A DNA stretch of 64,000 nucleotides. Source: Flavobacteriales bacterium (GTDB lineage Bacteria; Bacteroidota; Bacteroidia; Flavobacteriales_F; PHOS-HE28). This document shows, in pieces, positions 40,407-49,480 of this stretch (its first letter is position 1; each line of letters begins with the position of its first letter). The notes under the pieces were generated by a model. The model did not search any database, was not told the origin of the DNA, and saw only the letters and a program-made list of their open reading frames with translations. The DNA is taken from assembly GCA_016721005.1 (NCBI GenBank), contig JADKJM010000016.1:186001-250000 (forward strand), in the 5' to 3' direction. The position numbers and the translations under genes are program-made.

Positions 40407-41264
40407 ATGAAGTCCACCTTCCTCTTCCTTTTCATCGCTCTCGCTATTGCCGGGTGCGATTACGTGGACGACCCTACTCCACCAGGCACCGGTGGCGGCG
40501 GCAACAATGGCGGGGATACCGTGAAACGTCGCGCACTCCTGGAGGAATTCACCGGACACCGCTGCAATACCTGTCCGGCCGCACACGCGGTCGCTGCGAA
40601 CCTCAGCACCGCTTATGGGGAGGACTTGATCGTGGTGGCCATCCATGCGACCAACTTCTTTGCTGCTCCTGTGGATCCGCCTGCTGCCAACGGCTCTTAT
40701 TCAACGGACTTCCGTACGCCTGCCGGAGATGCCTACGCGACCACGTTCAATGTGAGCTTCCTGCCTACCGGGTTGGTGAACAGGGTGCCTTTCAACTCGA
40801 GCACCACCATTGGTAGCGGAAATTGGAGCAGCGCGATCGCGGAGATCGTGGATGCTGATGCGGCGTGCGATATCTGGGTGGATGAATTGGTTTACAACTC
40901 CGGTGCGAACACCGTTTCCGCAGTGGTGAAGGTGGCCGTGTTGCAAGCGATCACAGGCGCCCACAACCTCACGATCTACCTCACCGAGGACCATGTGATC
41001 GACTGGCAACTCAATTCGTTGGTCTCGCCCCCCGATGTCCCGAACTACGACCACAGGCATGTGCTTCGGACCAATCTCACCGGGACTTGGGGTAGCTCGC
41101 TCATTACGGCGTCCGCTGCGGTCGGAGATACCCTGACCCTTTCGGTGCCGCCGGTGAGCATGGACCCTGCTTGGAATGGTACCGAATGCGCCTTGGTCGC
41201 CTACCTGTACAACGTTTCCAGTAACGAGATCCTGCAAGCCACGGAGCGGAAGTTCCAACCCTGA
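40407..41264 (+). CDS. Omp28-like outer-membrane lipoprotein, 285 aa
   Basis: The lipoprotein signal peptide ends at Cys17 (LAIAGC). A Gly/Pro/Asn-rich linker (PPGTGGGGNNGGD) leads to a thioredoxin-like domain whose motif RRALLEEFTGHRCNTCPAAH carries a CNTC pair, as in Omp28-related proteins of Porphyromonas and other Bacteroidota. The second half is an immunoglobulin-like sandwich. It is the third gene of the tight unit with the TlpA-like and DUF6029-type genes. The role of the family is not established; a cell-surface thiol function is a guess. Confidence 0.85.
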   Translation: MKSTFLFLFIALAIAGCDYVDDPTPPGTGGGGNNGGDTVKRRALLEEFTGHRCNTCPAAHAVAANLSTAYGEDLIVVAIHATNFFAAPVDPPAANGSYSTDFRTPAGDAYATTFNVSFLPTGLVNRVPFNSSTTIGSGNWSSAIAEIVDADAACDIWVDELVYNSGANTVSAVVKVAVLQAITGAHNLTIYLTEDHVIDWQLNSLVSPPDVPNYDHRHVLRTNLTGTWGSSLITASAAVGDTLTLSVPPVSMDPAWNGTECALVAYLYNVSSNEILQATERKFQP

Positions 41265-41310
41265 TCCGGCTGATCGGCCGACGCGGATACGGATCGTCCT
41301 TCTGCGCCGT

Positions 41311-41318
41311 TAGCTTTG
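41311..41318 (+). promoter_or_regulatory. Possible -7 promoter box (TAGCTTTG)
   Basis: An exact TAnnTTTG match 95 nt before the small gene at 41414. Confidence 0.35.
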
Positions 41319-41413
41319 TCCGGGGAACGTGCCGTTTGTGGAAAACCGCCCCCCTGACAAGTGACAAAAGCCCTGCACTGGTATATATTCAACCTCGCTT
41401 AACCCGAACGGTG

Positions 41414-41629
41414 ATGATGGACCAAGGAAGGAAGATGATGGAGTTCAGCAAGCAAGTGCTCCAGAAGGTGAGTTTCGATAAGTTATTGTTCAGGAAGGAA
41501 TTGATCAAGGCCCGCCGTTGGGTGGGACAGAGCGACCAGTTGGTGTTGAAGGCATGGTGCCTCGCGACCTTCGGTCATATGTACAAGGACGTGATCATGG
41601 AGGTGTTCAAGAACACCATGCGCAGCTGA
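41414..41629 (+). CDS. Conserved small protein of unknown function, 71 aa
   Basis: A helical protein: MEFSKQVLQKVSFDKLLFRKELIKARRWV, then LVLKAWCLATFGHMYKDVIMEVF. From memory this resembles a short protein found widely in Bacteroidota with the same FSK-VLQKVSFD and LATFGHMY-D segments, but I cannot name a function. Three ATG codons occur near the start (41414, 41417 and 41435); I took the first. It converges with queG, whose stop is 29 nt away. Confidence 0.65.
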   Translation: MMDQGRKMMEFSKQVLQKVSFDKLLFRKELIKARRWVGQSDQLVLKAWCLATFGHMYKDVIMEVFKNTMRS

Positions 41630-41658
41630 TCCCGCAAGGGCGTTCCACCGATCTCCGT

Positions 41659-42600
41659 TCACGCTTCTTCTCGTTTCGGCAACCCTAAGGATCGGATGTT
41701 CCGGGTAAGGCCGGCGTACTTGGCACGCTTGACCGGACTGCCTTGGAAGATCCGATCGAAGGTCATCTCGGTCATGCCTTTCCAGTCCGCCGAGGTCAGA
41801 CCGGCGAGTTCCTCCTTCGGAGTGAATTCCGGTTCACCATGGGGCTGGCTGAAGCGGTTCCACGGACAGACCTGCTGGCAGATGTCACAACCGAAGACCC
41901 AGTTCTCCATGCGTCCCGCGAACTCCTCCGGGATCGCGTTCTTCAATTCGATCGTGAGGTAGCTGATGCACCTACTTCCGTCCACACCGTAAGGCGTGAT
42001 CGCATCCGTGGGGCACGCATCAATGCAACGTCGGCAGGTACCGCAGTGATCGGTTGCTGGAGGATCCGGTTCGAATTCCAGATCGGTGATCAGCTCGCAG
42101 AGGAAGAAGAACGACCCCGCTCCTTGGCGGATCACGTTGGTGTGCTTCCCCACCCAACCGATGCCTGATCGTTGTGCCCAGGCCTTCTCCATCACCGGTG
42201 CGCTATCCACGAATGCGCGCAGGGCCACATCCCCGAAATTCTCGTGGATGAATGAAATGAGCGGCTTCAGTCGGTTGCGGACGACCTTGTGGTAATCACG
42301 ACCGTATGCGTACATGCTCAGCTTCGGGGCTTCCGGATCCTGTTGCTTGGGTCCGGTGAAGTAGTTGTACGCGAGGCTGATCACACTCTTCGCGCCGGGC
42401 ACCAACTTCCGTGGGTCCAACCGCAGGTCGAAGTGGTTGGCCATGTAGCCCATCTCGCCGTGCTTGCCCTGCCGAAGCCACTGCTCAAGACGAGGAGCTT
42501 CATCCGCGAGGAAGTCGGCGCGTGCGACACCGCAGGCCAGGAACCCGAGTTCCAAAGCGCGGGCTTTGATACGCTCGGATCTTTCGCGCGAGGACTGCAT
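41659..42600 (-). CDS. queG: Epoxyqueuosine reductase, 313 aa
   Basis: A cobalamin- and iron-sulfur-dependent enzyme that does the last step of queuosine synthesis in tRNA. It has the N-terminal family region (ALELGFLACGVARADFL), the cobalamin pocket with AFVDSAPVMEKAWAQRSGIGWVGKH, and two 4Fe-4S clusters: CGTCRRCIDACPTDAI with a later Cys, and FGCDICQQVCPWN. It is the shorter form without the C-terminal HEAT domain. It follows ruvB by 20 nt on the minus strand. Confidence 0.96.
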   Translation of the reverse strand: MQSSRERSERIKARALELGFLACGVARADFLADEAPRLEQWLRQGKHGEMGYMANHFDLRLDPRKLVPGAKSVISLAYNYFTGPKQQDPEAPKLSMYAYGRDYHKVVRNRLKPLISFIHENFGDVALRAFVDSAPVMEKAWAQRSGIGWVGKHTNVIRQGAGSFFFLCELITDLEFEPDPPATDHCGTCRRCIDACPTDAITPYGVDGSRCISYLTIELKNAIPEEFAGRMENWVFGCDICQQVCPWNRFSQPHGEPEFTPKEELAGLTSADWKGMTEMTFDRIFQGSPVKRAKYAGLTRNIRSLGLPKREEA

Positions 42601-42620
42601 GCCGGGAAGATAGCCGGTGG

Positions 42621-43646
42621 CTACTCGAACAATCCGCCCGGCTTCGCACTGGGCACGCGCCCCAAGTGCTTGTACGCGCGCTCGGTGGCTTGTCGTCCAC
42701 GAGGGGTGCGCTGTAGGTAACCTTCCATGATCAGGAAGGGTTCGTACACCTCTTCGATCGTGCCGGCCTCCTCGCCCACCGCCGTGGCCACCGTGGTAAG
42801 GCCGACCGGTCCTCCACTGAACTTTTCAATGATGCAAAGCAGGATCCGGTTGTCCATCTCATCGAGGCCGTGTGCGTCCACATTCAGTGCTTTCAACGCA
42901 TGCTGCGCAATGCCGAGATCGATCGTACCATCACCCTGGATCTGTGCGAAGTCCCTGACGCGCCGAAGCAAGGCGTTCGCGATCCGTGGCGTCCCCCGGC
43001 TTCGCCGTGCGATCTCATCGGATGCATCCTCCACAATGGGGACGTTCAAGAGACCCGCACTCCGTTTGATGATCCCCTTCAACGTGGCCGCGTCGTAATA
43101 ATCCAAGCGACTGTTGATACCGAAGCGGGCACGCAACGGGGCAGTGAGCAAGCCACTTCGCGTGGTGGCACCCACGAGTGTGAACGGGTTCAACGCGATC
43201 TGAACGGTGCGTGCATTCGGCCCGGAATCGATCACCAGATCGATGCGGTAATCCTCCATCGCACTGTACAGGTACTCCTCGATCACCGGAGTGAGCCGAT
43301 GGATCTCATCGATGAAGAGCACGTCGTTCGGTTCCAAGTTGGTGAGCAAGCCGGCCAGATCCGCAGGTTTGTCCAACACGGGTCCACTGGTGATGCGGAT
43401 CCCCACGCCCATCTCCTGGGCGATGATGTTCGCGAGGGTGGTCTTGCCCAAGCCGGGTGGGCCATGCAAGAGAACGTGGTCAAGGGCCTCGTTCCTCCCC
43501 TTCGCTGCTTGAACGAATACCTTCAAGTTGTCGGTCACCGCCCTCTGGCCAGCGAACTCGCCGAAGCGCCGAGGGCGCAACACCTGTTCCATCTCCTTAT
43601 CGGAGGTGGAGCGTTGTTCGTTGCGTACATCGAAGCCGTCAGGCAT
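42621..43646 (-). CDS. ruvB: Holliday junction helicase RuvB, 341 aa
   Basis: The AAA+ motor that drives branch migration with RuvA. Motifs: LRPRRFGEFAGQRAVTDNL at the start, Walker A HGPPGLGKTTLA, Walker B VLFIDEIHRL, sensor 1 GATTRSGLLTAPLRARFG and the arginine finger region RSRGTPRIANALLRRVRDFA. The C-terminal winged helix ends with FLIMEGYLQRTPRGRQAT. It has full normal length. A TACCTTCG box lies 27 nt upstream and queG follows directly. Confidence 0.97.
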   Translation of the reverse strand: MPDGFDVRNEQRSTSDKEMEQVLRPRRFGEFAGQRAVTDNLKVFVQAAKGRNEALDHVLLHGPPGLGKTTLANIIAQEMGVGIRITSGPVLDKPADLAGLLTNLEPNDVLFIDEIHRLTPVIEEYLYSAMEDYRIDLVIDSGPNARTVQIALNPFTLVGATTRSGLLTAPLRARFGINSRLDYYDAATLKGIIKRSAGLLNVPIVEDASDEIARRSRGTPRIANALLRRVRDFAQIQGDGTIDLGIAQHALKALNVDAHGLDEMDNRILLCIIEKFSGGPVGLTTVATAVGEEAGTIEEVYEPFLIMEGYLQRTPRGRQATERAYKHLGRVPSAKPGGLFE

Positions 43647-43673
43647 GTGTGATCCCTTTCTGCACAGGATGTG

Positions 43674-43681
43674 CGAAGGTA
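43674..43681 (-). promoter_or_regulatory. Possible -7 promoter box (TACCTTCG) of ruvB
   Basis: On the minus strand, 27 nt before the ruvB start codon; a TAnnTTCG variant. Confidence 0.35.
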
Positions 43682-43724
43682 GGCGGCCTGCCCGCGGTTG
43701 GAGAATGGCGCTCTGCGTACGGAC

Positions 43725-44345
43725 TCATCTCGACTCCGCATCCCGGATCATCTCGCCGGGAAAGATCCGGAGACCAAGGATGTAGATCGGCGCGGTCAGG
43801 TCCTCGCCAAGGTCATTGCTGGAATGAATGGCCAGCCGAAAGCCCCAACCCGCCCCAATGCCGAAGTACTTCAAGAAGCGATACTGCACCGTCATGGCCG
43901 GTTCGTAGAAGAACACCATGCTTCGCGCATAGTGTTTCGTACGCCCTTCCGCATCATCGTACACCACCGATCCGGACCCGATCCCGATCTGGACCGGTAA
44001 ACGCACCTCCCACGGCCCGCGCTGGTAGAATGCATAGTCCACATACGGTGATACATAACCCAAGCGAAGACGTGCCGTCGTTGTCACCCCATCCACCATG
44101 ACCTCCTGTTCCACCGGCGTGATGAGGAAGCTGTAGCCGACGCCATATTGGAATCGACGCGCGTGTTGCAAACCCACCTTCGCCCCGAGAAAGCGCACGT
44201 TGCTGTTGCTGATGAATGATCCGCGGACATCGAGGCGCACCACCAAGCGCGGCGGCTCCTGAAGGAAGAGTCCGATGCTGTCCAAGAGCTGCGCGCTCAT
44301 GCTGAATGGCAGGAGCAGGAGCAAGAGCAGGAGCCGTGATCGCAT
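43725..44345 (-). CDS. Probable outer-membrane beta-barrel protein, 206 aa
   Basis: A signal peptide (LLLLLLLLPFSMSAQ) is followed by about eight amphipathic strands, such as RLVVRLDVRGSF, VRFLGAKVGLQ, RRFQYGVGYSFLI, TARLRLGYVSPYVDYAFY, VRLPVQIGIGSGSVVY, YFGIGAGWGFRLAI and APIYILGLRIF. This is the pattern of a small barrel. No specific family was recognised. It starts just after the intrinsic terminator of the cytochrome oxidase operon, so its promoter must lie close by or within that structure; I did not find a clear one. Confidence 0.75.
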   Translation of the reverse strand: MRSRLLLLLLLLPFSMSAQLLDSIGLFLQEPPRLVVRLDVRGSFISNSNVRFLGAKVGLQHARRFQYGVGYSFLITPVEQEVMVDGVTTTARLRLGYVSPYVDYAFYQRGPWEVRLPVQIGIGSGSVVYDDAEGRTKHYARSMVFFYEPAMTVQYRFLKYFGIGAGWGFRLAIHSSNDLGEDLTAPIYILGLRIFPGEMIRDAESR

Positions 44346-44350
44346 CCGGT

Positions 44351-44390
44351 GGAAAAAGAAGAATGTCCGCCACCAAAGGTGCGGACATTC
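44351..44390 (-). terminator. Intrinsic terminator of the act-cox operon
   Basis: On the minus strand, GAATGTCCGC and GCGGACATTC (44361-44390) form a perfect 10-bp stem, followed by TTCTTTTTCC (44351-44360). It lies 23 nt after the coxA stop. Confidence 0.85.
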
Positions 44391-44412
44391 CCAAGTTGTG
44401 CTGGGGTCGAGG

Positions 44413-46212
44413 TCAGTTGTCCTCGGTCTCGCCAGGCTCCAAGGGCGTGATCTGGCTCACCCAATCCTCGGCCTTGCCCGGCTTGCTGTAATCATACGGC
44501 CAGCGATGCACCACGGGAAGCGGGCCCGGCCAGTTGCCATGCATGTGCTCGACCGGTGTGGTCCATTCCAAGGTGTTGCTCTTCCATGGGTTCTGCACCG
44601 ACTTGGGTCCGCGGAACACGCTATAGAAGAAGTTGCCGGTGAAGATCAACTGGGCCAGCGCGCCGGTGATGGCGAAGATGGTCACCAGGACATTCAGGTC
44701 CACAACGCCGTTGAACATGGTGAACTCGGTGTAGCTGTAATACCGACGAGGCGCACCTGCCAGACCGATGAAGTGCATAGGGAAGAAGACACCGAAGGCA
44801 CAGATGAAGGTGATCCAGAAATGGAGGTAGCCCAACTTGGTGTTCATCATCCTGCCGTACATCTTCGGGAACCAATGGTAGATACCCGCGAACATGCCGA
44901 AGATGGCGCTCATCCCCATCACGATGTGGAAGTGGGCGATCACGAAATAAGTGTCGTGGACCATGATGTCCAGCGCGCTATCCGCAAGGATGATCCCGGT
45001 GAGGCCACCAGCGATGAAGGTGGCCACCAGACCGATGCTGAAGAGCATGGCCGGCGTGAAGATGATGTTCCCACGCCATAGCGTAGTGAGGTAGTTGAAC
45101 ACTTTCACTGCGGACGGGATCGCGATCAACAAGGTGGTGAACACGAACACACTGCCGAGGAAGGGGTTCATGCCCGTGATGAACATGTGGTGACCCCACA
45201 CGAGGAAGCTGAGGAAGGCGATCGCCATGATCGATCCGATCATGGCCCGGTAGCCGAAAATGGGCTTGCGCGCATTGGTGGAGATGATCTCCGAGGTGAT
45301 CCCCAACGCGGGTAACAACACGATGTACACTTCCGGATGGCCCAGGAACCAGAAGAGGTGCTGGAACAGGATCGGGCTACCGCCGGTATTCTCCAAGGCC
45401 TCGCCAGCGATATGGATGTCACTGAGGTAGAAGCTCGTGTGCATGCCGCGATCCAGCAGCAACAGCAAGGCTGCACTCAACAGGACAGGGAAGCTGAGGA
45501 TACCGATCACGGCTGTAAAGAAGATGGCCCAGATCGTCAGCGGCATACGGGTCATCTTCATGCCCTTGGTCCGCAGGTTCAGGATGGTGACCACGTAATT
45601 GAGGCCGCCCATGAGGGAGGATGCGATGAAGAGCGCCATGCTCACCAGCCACAGCGTCATGCCCGCCCCGGACCCGGGTATAGCCTTCGGTAGTGCGCTA
45701 AGCGGCGGGTAGATGGTCCACCCCGCACTTGCAGGCCCACCTTCCACGAAGAGCGATGCCAGCATGATCACACTGCTCGTGAAGAAGAACCAATAGCTGA
45801 GCATGTTGATGAAGCCGCTGGCCATATCACGCGCGCCCAACTGCAATGGGATGAGCATGTTCGCGAAGGTGCCCGAAAGCCCCGCCGTCAGTACGAAGAA
45901 TACCATGATGGTCCCGTGGATGGTGACCAAGGCCAGGTACATGTTCGGGTCGATCACCCCGCCCGGTGCCCACTTATCACCCAGGAAGAAATTCGTGAAG
46001 GCGAAGCCCTCGCCTGGCCAAGCCAGTTGCAACCGGAAGATCACGGACATGATCACTGCCACCCAGGCCATGAGGATGGCCGTGACCAGGAATTGCTTCC
46101 CGATCATCTTGTGATCCTGCGTGAAGACGAACTTCGAAATGAAGCTCTCCTCGTGGTGGTGCTGGTGGTCAGCTCCGTGATCGGCGTGTGCGGCGTGCGC
46201 GTGTGCACCCAT
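44413..46212 (-). CDS. coxA: Cytochrome c oxidase subunit I, 599 aa
   Basis: The haem-copper subunit that reduces oxygen and pumps protons. About twelve membrane segments are visible. The binuclear-centre motif WFLGHPEVYI has the Cu-B His, the pump Glu and the cross-linked Tyr. VWGHHMF holds two further Cu-B histidines, and VIAHFHIVMG holds haem ligands. The low-spin haem His is in TIHGTIMVFF. The N-terminus is His-rich (AHAAHADHGADHQHHHEE). It is the last gene of the alternative complex III operon, so electrons probably pass from that complex to this oxidase. Confidence 0.97.
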   Translation of the reverse strand: MGAHAHAAHADHGADHQHHHEESFISKFVFTQDHKMIGKQFLVTAILMAWVAVIMSVIFRLQLAWPGEGFAFTNFFLGDKWAPGGVIDPNMYLALVTIHGTIMVFFVLTAGLSGTFANMLIPLQLGARDMASGFINMLSYWFFFTSSVIMLASLFVEGGPASAGWTIYPPLSALPKAIPGSGAGMTLWLVSMALFIASSLMGGLNYVVTILNLRTKGMKMTRMPLTIWAIFFTAVIGILSFPVLLSAALLLLLDRGMHTSFYLSDIHIAGEALENTGGSPILFQHLFWFLGHPEVYIVLLPALGITSEIISTNARKPIFGYRAMIGSIMAIAFLSFLVWGHHMFITGMNPFLGSVFVFTTLLIAIPSAVKVFNYLTTLWRGNIIFTPAMLFSIGLVATFIAGGLTGIILADSALDIMVHDTYFVIAHFHIVMGMSAIFGMFAGIYHWFPKMYGRMMNTKLGYLHFWITFICAFGVFFPMHFIGLAGAPRRYYSYTEFTMFNGVVDLNVLVTIFAITGALAQLIFTGNFFYSVFRGPKSVQNPWKSNTLEWTTPVEHMHGNWPGPLPVVHRWPYDYSKPGKAEDWVSQITPLEPGETEDN

Positions 46213-46232
46213 GGTGATCGATCCTTTTAAGG

Positions 46233-47501
46233 TCAGTGGCCGGTAGAAGGCGCTTGCGCTGCGCCTGTGCTATCCCCCACGAGGTTTACGGTACTGTCCG
46301 GCAAAATAGCCATTGCCCCCGGCTGCGTACCGGCAGGCTCGAACGGCTTCTTGTTGGCTTCAGCCACCCAAGCAGTGAACTCACTGGCCGTTACCACGGT
46401 CAATGGCATCTGCATGTTGAAGTGGCTGGCACCGCAGATCTTGTTGCACAAGAGGATGAAGTCGAAGGCCTCGTCATGCATCACATGCGTGCGCATGCTG
46501 TCGGTGGTGATGGTGGGCGTGACCTTCATGTGGGTGGTCATACCGGGCACCGCGTTCATCTGGATCCGCAAATGCGGCATGTACGCACTGTGGATGACGT
46601 CGCGCGCACGGATCAGGATGTCCACCTCCTTGTGTACGGGAAGCACGAAATCCTTCGTCACCACATCATCCGCACCGTGCAAATACGTGCTTGCTTCACC
46701 ATTCTCCTTGATATCCTGCTCCATAACGACACGGAGGTTCACGATCCGGCTGGCCATCCGGCCGAGGTACCCGATGTGGTCCTCGATCTCCGCGACCTTG
46801 TCATCGGGAAGAACACCTTGTAGCCGCGCCTCTTCCTCGGCGATCTCCGTATCGATCTCGGCAAGGCGTGTAGCAATGGACTTTGCTGTTACGATGCCCA
46901 GTGGGTTGTCCCCATTGATCAAGCGGTAATCCGTGGCGCCCATACGGCCATCCTGGCCAGGGTAGCGTGCGGTCCAATCGAATTGCTTGGCGTAGAGTTC
47001 CACCACGACAGCATCCGGCGATGCCGGGCTGGTGATGTTGTTCCAGGAGTTGAGGCCGTAAATGATGATCACCGCCAGAACCGCTGCGGGCACTATCGTC
47101 CAGAGCAATTCCAGCTTGTTGTTGTGCGGGAACCAGAACGCCCGACGGTCCTTGCTGTACACATACTTCCCGGCAAAGAAGAACAGCAGCACGTTGGTAA
47201 CGACGAACATCACCGCGAGGATCGCCCAGTTGAAGTTCATCAACCAATCCGTTTCCACGCCTTGCGTACTCGCGGCAACGGGGAGCATCTTGTCCTTGTA
47301 GGCCACGATCAGCCAGATGAAGAACGCGAAATAGGCCACCAAGAACGCCCACATCAACCGGGCGTTCATCCGGTTGTCCGCCGGAGAAATATCCTCCTCG
47401 CGCTTGCCACGCAACCGTGATGTGAGCTCGTACACGCGAGCCACTTGGGCCACGGCGAGGGCGCCCACCAGAACTACGATCAGGATCAACAGCTTGCTCA
47501 T
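46233..47501 (-). CDS. coxB: Cytochrome c oxidase subunit II, 422 aa
   Basis: The subunit that takes electrons from cytochrome c through the binuclear Cu-A centre. The Cu-A ligands sit in LLCNKICGASHFNMQMPL with two Cys, His and Met, and an earlier His in YMPHLRIQ. Three or four hydrophobic segments lie in the first 165 residues. A roughly 75-residue charged insert (about residues 205-285, with RLAEIDTEIAEEEARLQG and a predicted coiled coil) splits the cupredoxin domain. The C-terminus has no cytochrome c domain. It lies 20 nt upstream of coxA. Confidence 0.95.
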   Translation of the reverse strand: MSKLLILIVVLVGALAVAQVARVYELTSRLRGKREEDISPADNRMNARLMWAFLVAYFAFFIWLIVAYKDKMLPVAASTQGVETDWLMNFNWAILAVMFVVTNVLLFFFAGKYVYSKDRRAFWFPHNNKLELLWTIVPAAVLAVIIIYGLNSWNNITSPASPDAVVVELYAKQFDWTARYPGQDGRMGATDYRLINGDNPLGIVTAKSIATRLAEIDTEIAEEEARLQGVLPDDKVAEIEDHIGYLGRMASRIVNLRVVMEQDIKENGEASTYLHGADDVVTKDFVLPVHKEVDILIRARDVIHSAYMPHLRIQMNAVPGMTTHMKVTPTITTDSMRTHVMHDEAFDFILLCNKICGASHFNMQMPLTVVTASEFTAWVAEANKKPFEPAGTQPGAMAILPDSTVNLVGDSTGAAQAPSTGH

Positions 47502-47558
47502 TGTCCGCTCTCAGGTTCGATCCGCCAAGGGCGGAGGCTGTGGTTCATAGGGCCGTTA

Positions 47559-48767
47559 TCAGATCTGGTGGTGTACGCTCTCCTCCAGGTAGGGATGGTT
47601 CACGGGCGTTAGCGGTGCGCGGGCCAATGCGCGGAATACCGTGGCGATGAGGATGCCAAGGAACATGACGAACATGCCGAGATCGAGCAATTCGATCCCA
47701 TGGTGGAAATCATGACCGGCCGCTCCGGGCATCACGATCATGTTCACATCCAGCCAATGTCCGAAGAAGATCACCGCACACACACCAATGAGGAAACGCG
47801 GGTTGCGCTTGGCATCGCGGCTCATGAGCAACACCATGGGTATGGCGAAGTTGATGAAGAAGGTGGTCCACAACAGGATCGGGTGCTCGTCGATGCGAAG
47901 CTTGAAATAGGTCACCTCCTCGGGGATGTTCGCGAACCAGATCAACATGAACTGGCTGAAGTAGAGGTAGGACCACAAGAAGCTGACGGCGAAGACCCAC
48001 TTCCCCATATCATGGATGTGGCTGTTGTTCACCTGTGGCAGGTAGCCCTTCCGCTTCAAGTAAAGCACCAGCACCACGCCGGTGATCATGGCACTCACCC
48101 ACATACCTGAGAACACATACCAACCGAACAGGGTACTGAACCAATGTGCATCAATGCTCATGAGCCAGTCCCACGCCAGCGTGCTGCTGAACACCGCGAA
48201 GAAGACCAGGAACAAGGCACCGCGACGGTAGGTGAGCAGATGCGTCCTCAGCAAACTGTCCCCGGTGAGGCCATCCATCTCCAAACTCTTCTTGCGGAAC
48301 CACCGCGCGAAGAGGATGAATACCGCCAAGTACGCGATCGTGCGGATCCAGTAGAATGGCAGGTTCAGGAAGGCCTGCTTCCCGGCCATGGCCTCGTCGT
48401 AGTTCGGGTCGTTCACATCATACAGCGATGCATCCATCCAATGGTAGATGTGGTGCAGGTGCATGCTACCGGCCGCCAGGACCAACACCATCACGCCCGC
48501 GCCGATCGGCAGGAAGGCCATGATGCCTTCGAAGACGCGCTTCACCAACACGCTCCACGCGGTCTCGGTGGCGTTCTGCAAGGCATAGAAGAAGAGCGCA
48601 CCCAAGCTGATGCCGAGGAAAAAGAAGCCGTTCACGAGCAACGCAGACCACGTCCGTTGATGGTGCCCGGAGTGATCGCCGACCACGCCGTACACGGTGG
48701 CGATCGCGCCGACCGCGATCAGCGCCATGCTCAAGGTGCGGGCCCGTTTGCTGATGGTGAAGTTCAT
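47559..48767 (-). CDS. actF: Alternative complex III membrane subunit ActF, 402 aa
   Basis: An integral membrane subunit of the quinol:cytochrome c oxidoreductase. About ten membrane segments are seen, with the family stretches HLHHIYHWMDASLYDVNDPNYDEAM, LSSTLAWDWLMSIDAHWFSTLFGWYVF and HDMGKWVFAVSFLWSYLYFSQFMLIWFANIPEE. It is related to ActC but lacks that subunit's quinol-site segments. It lies between actE and coxB in the usual gene order. Confidence 0.92.
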   Translation of the reverse strand: MNFTISKRARTLSMALIAVGAIATVYGVVGDHSGHHQRTWSALLVNGFFFLGISLGALFFYALQNATETAWSVLVKRVFEGIMAFLPIGAGVMVLVLAAGSMHLHHIYHWMDASLYDVNDPNYDEAMAGKQAFLNLPFYWIRTIAYLAVFILFARWFRKKSLEMDGLTGDSLLRTHLLTYRRGALFLVFFAVFSSTLAWDWLMSIDAHWFSTLFGWYVFSGMWVSAMITGVVLVLYLKRKGYLPQVNNSHIHDMGKWVFAVSFLWSYLYFSQFMLIWFANIPEEVTYFKLRIDEHPILLWTTFFINFAIPMVLLMSRDAKRNPRFLIGVCAVIFFGHWLDVNMIVMPGAAGHDFHHGIELLDLGMFVMFLGILIATVFRALARAPLTPVNHPYLEESVHHQI

Positions 48768-48793
48768 CGATGCTGTTCCGTTGTCGTCCTGGT

Positions 48794-49477
48794 TCAGTTC
48801 CCGGCCGGTGCCACTGCGGCCACCGGTCCACGCTCCATTTTGCCGCCGTTCTGCAGGAATTGCACGTAGCGCGTTACCAGCCAGCGTTCCTCCTTGTTCA
48901 GCTGCGAAGCATGCGCGCCCATGGCAATGTTCTTCCCATAGGTGATGGAGTGGAAGATCTTGCCTTCCGGCAGATCCTTCAACTGCGCACCGTCATAAGC
49001 CGGCGGTGCAGGGTAGTTCCCATTGTTCACCACTGGACCATCGCCCAAGCCCCGCTCGCCGTGGCAGGCCTGGCAGAACTTCATAAAGATCACTTTGCCT
49101 TTCTCCACGTTCGCCTCGGTCATCGCGATCGGGTCCTTCAATGAGACACCTGCTGCTTCATAACCCTCCACGGTATTCGGATACGGATACGGCATGTTGA
49201 AGCCCGCCTTGGCCGGATCGCTGCTGAACGGGATCGTGCCTGCCACTGGTTGGCGGGCACTTGGGCGCTCCCGCTGGGAAACCGCCAATTCCTCGCTGCG
49301 GGTGTATGGGTCCTGGCCGTAATCCACATAGGCTTCCACCGCCGGGCCGCGATACATATCCGGCATGTATTCCACACCGGGGCTGTTCTTATCGCCGCCG
49401 CCGCAGGAGGCCAACAACATCACGGTCGCCAACATGCTGCCTAGTGCGATACCGTGGGAGTGCGTACGCTTGCTCAT
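48794..49477 (-). CDS. actE: Alternative complex III monohaem cytochrome subunit ActE, 227 aa
   Basis: A lipoprotein with its lipobox at Cys25 (LLASC) and one c-type haem site, FCQACHGERGLGDGPVV, near residue 135; an axial Met is likely in KNIAMGAH. The N-terminal part is the ActE-type extension with MPDMYRGPAVEAYVDY, and the C-terminal helix follows the class I cytochrome pattern (KEERWLVTRYVQFLQNG). It passes electrons from ActA towards the oxidase. Confidence 0.93.
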   Translation of the reverse strand: MSKRTHSHGIALGSMLATVMLLASCGGGDKNSPGVEYMPDMYRGPAVEAYVDYGQDPYTRSEELAVSQRERPSARQPVAGTIPFSSDPAKAGFNMPYPYPNTVEGYEAAGVSLKDPIAMTEANVEKGKVIFMKFCQACHGERGLGDGPVVNNGNYPAPPAYDGAQLKDLPEGKIFHSITYGKNIAMGAHASQLNKEERWLVTRYVQFLQNGGKMERGPVAAVAPAGN

Positions 49478-49480
49478 GGT

